A program made the translations under genes and the position numbers. This document shows, in pieces, positions 1 to 6,811 of a DNA stretch of 32,907 nucleotides; the stretch's first letter is position 1; each line of letters begins with the position of its first letter. This DNA comes from DATIXJ01 sp035518715 (lineage in GTDB: Bacteria > Bacteroidota > Ignavibacteria > UBA10030 > SZUA-254), in assembly GCA_035518715.1 (NCBI GenBank), contig DATIXJ010000100.1:1-32907 (forward strand), read 5' to 3'. Below the pieces are notes generated by a model. The model searched no databases. It saw only the letters and a program-made list of their open reading frames with translations, and was not told the DNA's origin.

Positions 1-1568
1 GCCCAGTGTGAAATGTAATTCCTGAATGCAAAGTCGAACCGGTCCTTTCCGAGAATATCTTCACGCAGGAGAACCAGCCCGAGAGCGGCTTTGTAATATT
101 CGAGCGGGTGAACCATCTGGAACGGTAAAGCGTCGGCATACGAAATCACCGGCTGGGTTTCCGTGTTGATCACATCGGAAACGATCTCCCGCGCGGGGTT
201 GCCCTTTTTGGGAGCATACTCGCCATCGCGCTTCGGCGCAAACTCGCCATGGTTGAACTCTTCCGTCCCGTAGATATCAATGAACGTGTTGAATCCCTCA
301 TCCATCCATGCATGAGCCCGCTCGTTGGATCCGACTATCATCGGGAACCATTCATGTCCCATCTCATGGTTGATGACCACCCAGAGCGAATATCCTGCGG
401 CCTTCCAGTGACCGAATATCGCCCCAGGGTATTCCATCCCGCCAACCGGTCCCCCGATTGCAATGGCTTCGGGATACGGGTAGGTATACCAGCTCTGCGA
501 AAACATCTCGATCGTTCTCTTCACATACTGAGCTGATCTGTTCCATCCGGAGTCCGTTGCGCTCTCCTCCGGATAGACTGCTGCGGCGAGCGATTTCTTG
601 CCGCCGGGGAGATTGATCTTTGCCGCATCCCACAGAAACGCCTTCGACGACGCCCAGACAATATCCCGCGAATTCTCCATCTGAAAATGCCACGTGCGCA
701 TTCCGACCGCCGGTCCCCGCAGATTCTTGAGAACCTCGTTCAGGTTTCGGATCGAAACCGTGGAATCGCTTGATTGCGCCTTTTCCAATCGGCTCCGCTC
801 CTCTGTCGTCAAGACCTGCTCCGGGTTCAGCAGCTTTCCCGATCCGACGACAAGCTGATCGGAAGGTACCGTAACGCGGTAATCATAATTCCCGTACTCC
901 AGATAGAATTCCCCTGCACCGAGAAACGGAAGGATATTCCATCCGCGGATATCATCATACACCTCCATGCGGGGATACCACTGTGCGATGTCGTAGATCG
1001 TGCCATTCTTGGTCGCGAGCCAGCCCGTCCGCCCCATCCCCTGCGGCGGAACCGTGAACGAGTAGTCGATCGTGATCTGCAGCTTCCCTCCACGCGGCGC
1101 CAGCGGTACCGGAAGGCGAACCTGCATCCTCGTATCGGTGACAATGTAGCTGCCGGCCGACTTCTTTCCCCGCTCTTCCACCTCGACCTTCCTGAATGCA
1201 AAGCCGCCGAGGAAGCGCGGAATTCCCGAGGAGGTCCGGTTGCTTCGTGAATCCTTCACGAACGTATTCTGATCGAGCGCAAGCCAGACGTACGGAAGAG
1301 AATCGGGACTGTTGTTGGTGTACGTGATGCGGACTGTCGCGGTAATGGTCTTTGCCGAATCATCAAGCGCTGCATCAATCGAGTAATCCGCGCGATTTTG
1401 CCAGTATGCCGGCCCGGGTAACCCATCGCTGCTGCGGTACATGCTCTTGGAATCGGCATTGAACATCGGATCGAATGCTTTATGAGGATCGTATCCTGTC
1501 TGGGCATAACCGGTAAGCACGAAGAAGCTTGTAAGAACAGCGACCTGAAGGGTGGATGAGAGTTTCAT
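1..1568 (-). CDS. Exported M1-family metallopeptidase (C-terminus outside window)
   Basis: The frame is open from ATG at 1568 to the window edge (522 codons), so the C-terminus is missing. Residues 1-23 form a signal peptide (Lys, hydrophobic stretch, cleavage near GYAQ). The M1 (gluzincin) signature is intact: GGMEYPG at about 376-382 is a variant of the substrate-binding GxMEN motif, HEMGH lies at 401-405 (zinc ligands H401 and H405, catalytic E402), and the third ligand E424 follows exactly 18 residues later in MDEGFNTF. Tyr491/Tyr492 in LEYYKAA sits where the family keeps its transition-state tyrosine. Family knowledge: M1 enzymes are zinc aminopeptidases that trim N-terminal residues from peptides; the exported form probably works in the periplasm or outside the cell. 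A Bacteroidetes-type promoter lies just upstream (1591-1622). Substrate specificity cannot be read from the sequence. Confidence 0.93.
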   Translation of the reverse strand, partial: MKLSSTLQVAVLTSFFVLTGYAQTGYDPHKAFDPMFNADSKSMYRSSDGLPGPAYWQNRADYSIDAALDDSAKTITATVRITYTNNSPDSLPYVWLALDQNTFVKDSRSNRTSSGIPRFLGGFAFRKVEVEERGKKSAGSYIVTDTRMQVRLPVPLAPRGGKLQITIDYSFTVPPQGMGRTGWLATKNGTIYDIAQWYPRMEVYDDIRGWNILPFLGAGEFYLEYGNYDYRVTVPSDQLVVGSGKLLNPEQVLTTEERSRLEKAQSSDSTVSIRNLNEVLKNLRGPAVGMRTWHFQMENSRDIVWASSKAFLWDAAKINLPGGKKSLAAAVYPEESATDSGWNRSAQYVKRTIEMFSQSWYTYPYPEAIAIGGPVGGMEYPGAIFGHWKAAGYSLWVVINHEMGHEWFPMIVGSNERAHAWMDEGFNTFIDIYGTEEFNHGEFAPKRDGEYAPKKGNPAREIVSDVINTETQPVISYADALPFQMVHPLEYYKAALGLVLLREDILGKDRFDFAFRNYISHW

Positions 1569-1590
1569 GACGTTTGTGGGATTTGTTTCA

Positions 1591-1622
1591 GATAAAATAG
1601 GGAATTTCAGGAGCGAATCAAA
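1591..1622 (-). promoter_or_regulatory. Candidate Bacteroidetes-type promoter for the M1 peptidase
   Basis: On the minus strand TTTG (1619-1622) is followed by 19 bases and then TATTTTATC (1591-1599). This fits the Bacteroidetes pattern of TTTG at -33 and TAnnTTTG at -7, although the last two bases of the -7 box differ. The -7 element lies about 23 bases before the ATG at 1568, which gives a short, plausible leader. Confidence 0.4.
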
Positions 1623-1706
1623 CTCGAATGGTTCAATCCTGGAGAGTGAGCTTTCGGGAGGAAAAGCGGCAGGTTCGGGGTTAAAGTATGCAAAGCGATC
1701 AGTATC

Positions 1707-1743
1707 AAAAAAAATCCCGCCCTGATATTCCGGGACGGGATTT
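1707..1743 (-). terminator. Rho-independent terminator after the TIGR03118-type gene
   Basis: Read on the minus strand, AAATCCCGTCCC (1732-1743) pairs with GGGCGGGATTT (1712-1722) around a short loop with one bulged base. An uninterrupted run of eight T follows (1707-1714). It lies about 75 bases past the restored stop codon at 1818, so it closes the lipoprotein transcript before the M1 peptidase promoter. Confidence 0.8.
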
Positions 1744-1817
1744 GTAGTTGCAGACAGCACTTTCCGTTAATTCAGTTCCTCAATCAGGTGAGGAGATGAA
1801 CGGTGATTGAAACGGAC

Positions 1818-3051
1818 TCATCGCCTGACCTGCAGGTAGCCGAAGAGTCCGTCGTTCTCATCATTCGGACCCGCGGTAAAGAACAATCTCGGCAGAGCGG
1901 TGGGATGGCCAATTCCCTTGTCATCCTGGTCGTCATCGTTGTCACCTTCTCTTCCACCGTGTCGATGGCCATCCCCCCCCACTGCTTATCATCGTACCAG
2001 GGTGCTGGAACACCAGTGCCCATAAGCCGGGTATGGTGAGCGGGTTATGCCCGTCGGAGAGCTGTCCCCGGAACATGCCGTGTTTGTCGAACACACTGAT
2101 TCTTCCATCACCAAAATTCCCGATGAGAACTGCATCCTTCAGATTCTCGGACCCGAAGTCCGGCATCTTCGCGATACCCCAGGGTGAATTGAGCGGACCG
2201 CGCGACGCAAATCGCTGGATCAGTACTCCCCCTGTCGTGAAAATATCAACGAACCCGTTGCCGCGACCGGCTTGATCATCTTCATTATCCGGTCCCTTCA
2301 GCTTCGCGTACGTCACGAACAGATTCCCGTCGATACTCTCGATATTGAACGGAGAAAAGCCCGTGGGGATGGCCGGATCGCTGAACGGTTTCGACGTCAC
2401 GAGCTGAAAGTGATCATCAAACACATCCACTGTTCCTCCTTTAAAGTTTGTCGCGTAGAGAAAATTCTGACCTCCGTCGCTTGCCAGCGCCAGGCCCTTG
2501 TACACCGCATCAGACGCAGAGCGGTCAGCCACATTGATCGCCACTCCACCCGAAGCCCATGCGGAAATAATACCGTCCTCACTCGAGAAGATGAACTTGC
2601 TCACCTGCCCGCTGGACGGAATCACAAAACCGGTTGTGGAGTTAAAGACAACTCCGGTCGGTGCGCCGCCGCCTGCGGGATTTGCCTCCGAAGGAATCGC
2701 AACGGGCGCGCGCAGCGCATTCCCGTTGCTGTCATAAACCACCGAAACACCGGAGTGGTTTGCGGAAATCCAGACGATCCCGTTCGGATTCAAAGCAATT
2801 CCCCAGGCATTCTGGAGACTCGAATCAAGCCGGGTTGCACCAAAACCACCGATATCGGAAACAAGATTGAACTGCATGGATGTAGAGAGTCCGTCCTTTG
2901 CGAGCGAACCGAACGAACTCGTTGAAGAGATTCCGGGCATCGCCGGATCATTGGTACTGTTCGAGCAGCCGAACAGAAGAGAGAGGAAGGCTGCTGCGAG
3001 GACACTCGCGGAGAGAGCAGAGAATCGCGATAGTCTCGGCCTCGGAGACAT
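1818..3051 (-). CDS. TIGR03118-type beta-propeller lipoprotein, frameshifted near its 3' end
   Basis: The start ATG at 3051 has a good ribosome site (AAAGGAG, 7 bases upstream). The N-terminus is a lipoprotein signal ending in LLFGC (cleavage before the Cys), so the product is probably anchored to a membrane. The body (FNLVSDIGGFG, LQNAWGIALNPNG, SPWGIAKMP, NPLTIPGLWALVF) matches my memory of the TIGR03118 family, NHL/propeller-like proteins of unknown function. As given, the frame ends at 1942 after an aberrant tail (369 aa). One base over, the family C-terminus continues from the G8 tract at 1973-1980: a His/Asp-rich loop, then RLFFTAGPNDENDGLFGYLQVRR and a stop at 1818-1820. Removing a single G would give 410 residues. 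The break may be a sequencing error, a phase-variable tract or true decay; a terminator follows at 1707-1743. Confidence 0.8.
1973..1980 (-). repeat. G8 homopolymer (C8 on plus strand) at the frameshift
   Basis: Eight consecutive C on the plus strand, read as eight G in the lipoprotein gene. Seven G would join the two frames, AGT GGG GGG GAT GGC, without a stop. The tract lies at the only point where the frame must change, because the C-terminal frame has TGA TAA immediately upstream of it. Confidence 0.85.
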
Positions 3052-3465
3052 AGTGGCACTCCTTTCTGGAATGGTTAGAGAACGGGGTTACTGGTCGGGG
3101 TGAAGGACTACAAATCGCGTACCGGAAGGGAGACGTCCTGAAAACTCAAAATCACGCCAACATTCGAGCACGTTGTGGAATTGGATTCACAGTGGGAGGC
3201 AAATCCTTCATCTTTTATATGGCATCCGATCCACACCCGACTGAAGGTGTGAAGCACCCGATCCGACGAACCGGGGACATGAACAAATCTTCCTCAAACG
3301 GAACATGTTTTGTGAAGAAGATGAACGGGGGAATGTAATCACTCCGCGGTGCGATAGGAACAGCACAATTCCTCCAAAATCCGGTTATCAAGAGGGCGAG
3401 TATGCCGGGTGCCTTTGAGAGACAAGCATGAAATTTCGTTAACTGATCGGACAAATGGGTAATAC

Positions 3466-3511
3466 GATGTGCGAATCAGATGCGATTCGTCACATCCCAT
3501 TGATCTGATTC
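3466..3511 (+). promoter_or_regulatory. Overlapping inverted repeats that could form two competing hairpins
   Basis: GATGTGCGAATC (3466-3477) can pair with GATTCGTCACATC (3484-3496) over 12 base pairs with one bulged T. GAATCAGAT (3473-3481) can instead pair with ATCTGATTC (3503-3511) over 9 pairs. The two stems share bases 3473-3481, so they exclude each other. No T-run follows, so this is not a simple terminator. Whether it acts as DNA (operator) or RNA (leader switch) depends on where transcription of the kinase gene begins. Confidence 0.35.
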
Positions 3512-3558
3512 ACCCCGATCTTGACTATCTATGTCCAATTTTATATCCTGTAGTTAAG

Positions 3559-3576
3559 GAAAATTCACGAATTTTC
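3559..3576. promoter_or_regulatory. Palindrome upstream of the histidine kinase operon
   Basis: GAAAATTC and GAATTTTC form perfect 8-base arms around a 2-base centre, 57 bases before the kinase ATG. The size and symmetry suit a dimeric DNA-binding protein. It could also be chance in an AT-rich spacer. Confidence 0.3.
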
Positions 3577-3633
3577 GTTCTTTCATTCCAACAGGAGACG
3601 CTCGACGGTTAGTGAAGGGGTCGCGGGAAGCTC

Positions 3634-6351
3634 ATGAAAATCCTTGCTCATCCTTCGGCTGACTCCAGCCTGATGTTATTCTCCCGGATCTGCGGGTGTC
3701 TTCTCATTTTTGTGGGAGGTGTTGCGCTTGCCGGTTGGGTTTTCGATCTCCACACACTCCGTTCCAGTTTGGAATTTCTCGCACCGCTGAACGGCAGTAC
3801 GGCAATCGCGCTCATGCTCGCCGGGATGTCACTTCTCTGTGCAAACCCTGACACACCTTACCCGCTCATCAACAAAATCGGGGTGATTCTATCCGCGGGG
3901 CTTGTACTCCTCAGCATGGTGACGCTGCTGGAATACGTGCTCGGGGTGGAAACAGGCATCACCAAGATCCTCTCGGCGGGCCGTTCGCCCGAAATTTCAA
4001 GCACGAATGCCGGGCCGATGGCCCCCGGCGTCGCGATAAGTCTCGTTCTCTCCGGAGCCGCATTGTTTATCAAGACCGGCAGATTTCGTAAGGAGATTCT
4101 TGCTCAGGGTCTCGCGGTTGGGTCTTTCTGCCTCTCATCTGTCACGTTGATCGGATATCTGTACGGCGTGAGCGGGTTGATTCAGTTCGGGCCCTATCCA
4201 TCCATTCCCCTGCTGACAGCTTCGACACTACTCGTTCTTGCCCTCGGCATACTCAGCTCTGATCCGTCGAGCGGCATCATGCATACACTTTCATCGGGAG
4301 CGCTCGGGGGGGTCATGTTGCGAAGGGTGCTGCCTCCTGCAATCGTGCTGACTCTCGTTCTCGGATGGTTGCGCCTCCAGGGAGAACGCGCTGGTCTTTA
4401 CGGACCCGAAGTCGGCGTCGCACTCTTTGCGCTTTCGAATATCACGCTACTCTCCATACTTCTCTGGCGCAGTGCATCGTACATCAATCGTGTTGACGGA
4501 GAACGGAAACATGCCGTGCTCGGGATTCGCGACAATCAGGAACGGTACAGACTTCTCTTCGAGAGCATTCCGCTTCCGATGTGGGTTTACGACATCAAAT
4601 CCCTCTCCTTCCTTGAGGTTAATGAGGCGGCAGTGCGGCACTACGGATATACGCGTCAGGAGTTTTTGTCGATGACCATACTGGATATCCGGCCGGAGGA
4701 AGAGATTGGCGCGCTTCGTGAGAATCTTGCACATCAACCGCCGGGTTTTGAATATTCGGGAAGCTGGAAGCATCGCAGGAAGGACGGGTCGATCATTGAG
4801 GTGGAAGTGAGCTCCAATGACTTCGAGTTCGGGGCATCACCTGCACGGCTTGTTCTCGCCACCGACATTACGGAACGGGGACAAGCCGAATCCTATCGAC
4901 GCCGGATGGCAGCGATTGTCGAGTCGTCGGATGATGCGATAATCGGGAAGACGACCGGCGGTATCATTACAAGCTGGAATCCCGGCGCAGAGAAGATTTT
5001 CGGGTATACTGCCGAGGAAATGATCGGCCAGCCGATTCTCAGAATTTTTCCCCCTGACCGGTCTGCAGAAGAAGAACAGATTCTTGCGACACTCGTGCAG
5101 GGGAAAACCATCGACCATTTCGAATCGGTCCGGACCCGAAAAGACGGCAAGTTGATTGACGTGTCGGTGACGATGTCTCCATTGAAGGATGCTGCAGGCA
5201 CGGTTATTGGTATCTCCAAGATTGCCCGTGATATCACGGAGAGAAAAAGAGTGGAACAATCATTGCTGGATTCCGAGAAGCGATACCGAACGACGCTGGA
5301 CAACATGATTATCGGATGCCAGATTCTTTCCGACGACTGGCACTATCTTTATGTAAACGATGTTGCCGCACGACAGGGACAGAAAACCAGACAGGATCTC
5401 ATCGGTCACACGATCATGGAGGTGTATCCCGGCGTCGAGAGCACCGAACTTTTCGCCACCCTCGAGAAGTGCCTGATCGATCGCGAGGTGAGGAATTTCG
5501 AAAATGAGTTTATGTTCCCCGATGGGACGAAGGGCTGGTTTGAATTGAGCATACAGCCCGTCGGGGAAGGGCTGCTCATTCTTTCAAAAGATGTTTCCAA
5601 CGAGGTCAACCTGATTCGCGAGCTCGAAAATCACCGCACACATCTTGAGGAGCTCGTGACGCACAGAACACGGCAGCTTGAATTGGCAAATAAGGAGCTG
5701 GAGTCATTCAGTTATTCTGTTTCTCATGACCTTCGGGCACCGTTGAGAGCAATCGACGGGTTCAGTCAGGCGCTTCTCGATGATTGTGCCGACAAGCTTG
5801 ACGACGCTTCAAGAAAACACCTGAACAGGATACGTGCGGCATCGCAGTTTATGGGTCAGCTGATTGACGATATTCTGAATCTCTCACGGGTATCAAGGTC
5901 GGAGATCCGGAACGAGAAGGTCGATCTGAGCCGGATGGTCGAATCGATCGCGTCGGAATTTCGGAAGACAGAACGTGCCGGCACGGTGCGGTTTCAGATT
6001 GAACCGAATGTGTCGGCAACGGGCGACGCTTCACTTCTTCGCGTCGTCATGGAAAATCTCATCGGAAACGCGTGGAAGTATACGAGCCGCCACGAACGGG
6101 CGACAATCGAGTTCGGAACAACCCGAAATGACGGCGAGCATACGTTTTTTGTGCGTGACGACGGGGCAGGATTCAACATGGTGTATGCCAATCAACTGTT
6201 TGGTCCCTTTCAACGTCTTCACACCGCGAGCGAATTTCCGGGGACGGGGGTGGGCCTGGCAACCGTTCAGCGGATCATCCACAGGCACGGAGGCCGCGTT
6301 TGGGCAGTGGGAGAAGTGGAAAAGGGTGCCACAATTTACTTCACACTATGA
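3634..6351 (+). CDS. Membrane PAS-domain sensor histidine kinase
   Basis: A 905-residue protein. The first 285 residues hold about eight hydrophobic segments (near 13-40, 54-70, 81-103, 128-146, 157-178, 190-207, 231-249, 260-278), an integral membrane sensor region. Three PAS domains follow (about 302-410, 426-540, 547-665), the first two each ending in the usual DITER-type linker, then a short coiled coil. HisKA carries the phospho-accepting H698 in SVSHDLRAPLRA, and the ATPase domain has the N box ENLIGNAWKYT (about 807) and the G box GTGVGLATVQ (about 870). Known role: autophosphorylation on His and transfer to a receiver Asp. A single-domain response regulator begins 12 bases after the stop, which makes it the natural partner. 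The ligand is unknown; PAS domains might bind a cofactor, but none can be assigned. Confidence 0.93.
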   Translation: MKILAHPSADSSLMLFSRICGCLLIFVGGVALAGWVFDLHTLRSSLEFLAPLNGSTAIALMLAGMSLLCANPDTPYPLINKIGVILSAGLVLLSMVTLLEYVLGVETGITKILSAGRSPEISSTNAGPMAPGVAISLVLSGAALFIKTGRFRKEILAQGLAVGSFCLSSVTLIGYLYGVSGLIQFGPYPSIPLLTASTLLVLALGILSSDPSSGIMHTLSSGALGGVMLRRVLPPAIVLTLVLGWLRLQGERAGLYGPEVGVALFALSNITLLSILLWRSASYINRVDGERKHAVLGIRDNQERYRLLFESIPLPMWVYDIKSLSFLEVNEAAVRHYGYTRQEFLSMTILDIRPEEEIGALRENLAHQPPGFEYSGSWKHRRKDGSIIEVEVSSNDFEFGASPARLVLATDITERGQAESYRRRMAAIVESSDDAIIGKTTGGIITSWNPGAEKIFGYTAEEMIGQPILRIFPPDRSAEEEQILATLVQGKTIDHFESVRTRKDGKLIDVSVTMSPLKDAAGTVIGISKIARDITERKRVEQSLLDSEKRYRTTLDNMIIGCQILSDDWHYLYVNDVAARQGQKTRQDLIGHTIMEVYPGVESTELFATLEKCLIDREVRNFENEFMFPDGTKGWFELSIQPVGEGLLILSKDVSNEVNLIRELENHRTHLEELVTHRTRQLELANKELESFSYSVSHDLRAPLRAIDGFSQALLDDCADKLDDASRKHLNRIRAASQFMGQLIDDILNLSRVSRSEIRNEKVDLSRMVESIASEFRKTERAGTVRFQIEPNVSATGDASLLRVVMENLIGNAWKYTSRHERATIEFGTTRNDGEHTFFVRDDGAGFNMVYANQLFGPFQRLHTASEFPGTGVGLATVQRIIHRHGGRVWAVGEVEKGATIYFTL

Positions 6352-6363
6352 GGAGATACGCTC

Positions 6364-6810
6364 ATGGCGAAGCGGACGATACTTCTGGTTGAGGACAATG
6401 CCGACGACGAAGAGCTCACCATCAGGGCATTACGACAGCACAATCTCGTCAACGAGATTGTCGTCGCGCACGATGGCGCCGAAGCGCTCGAGTATCTTTT
6501 TGGATCGAAGGAATCCCCCGGGGCCGGCGGACGCTTCATGCCGCAACTGATTCTGCTTGATTTGAAGCTGCCGAAAGTTGACGGGTTAGAGGTGCTGAAG
6601 AGAATTCGGGCCGACAACCGAACCCGACTTCTTCCGGTCGTTATCCTGACTTCTTCCAAGGAAGAACGCGATCTCATCAATGGCTATTCGCTGGGGGCAA
6701 ACAGCTATATCCGGAAGCCGGTGGATTTTGTACAATTTACGGAGGCCGTAAAACAACTGAAGCTTTACTGGCTGGTTTTGAATGAGCAGCCGCCGCTGAA
6801 TGGAGGGTAA
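6364..6810 (+). CDS. Single-domain response regulator, Rcp1-like
   Basis: The 148 residues form one receiver domain with no output domain. Visible parts are the acidic pair in LLVEDNADDEE, the phosphorylation Asp in LILLDLKLP (about residue 65), the Thr/Ser switch in VVILTSSKEE and the Lys in YIRKP. The extended C-terminal helix (TEAVKQLKLYWLVLNEQPP) is typical of the Rcp1-like receivers that pair with PAS/phytochrome-type kinases with a SVSHDLRAPLRA H box, as here. It sits between two kinases in one operon (12 bases after the first, 1 base before the second), so it may carry phosphate between them or act on a protein target. DNA binding is not expected. Confidence 0.93.
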   Translation: MAKRTILLVEDNADDEELTIRALRQHNLVNEIVVAHDGAEALEYLFGSKESPGAGGRFMPQLILLDLKLPKVDGLEVLKRIRADNRTRLLPVVILTSSKEERDLINGYSLGANSYIRKPVDFVQFTEAVKQLKLYWLVLNEQPPLNGG

Positions 6811-6811
6811 T

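Larger units (their letters stand above)
3052..3633. other. Gene-free divergent spacer (582 bases)
   Basis: It separates the minus-strand lipoprotein gene from the plus-strand histidine kinase. No convincing coding frame is seen; short open frames here lack ribosome sites and recognisable protein character. It holds a set of overlapping inverted repeats (3466-3511), a short palindrome (3559-3576) and a weak promoter-like pair (TTG at 3500-3502, TATCTATG at 3526-3533, spacing 23, at the long edge for this pattern). Confidence 0.6.

Noticed and set aside
2272..2925. 217-codon plus-strand frame opposite the TIGR03118-type lipoprotein
   Set aside because: The minus strand has a lipobox, a ribosome site and family sequence; the plus-strand frame has none of these.
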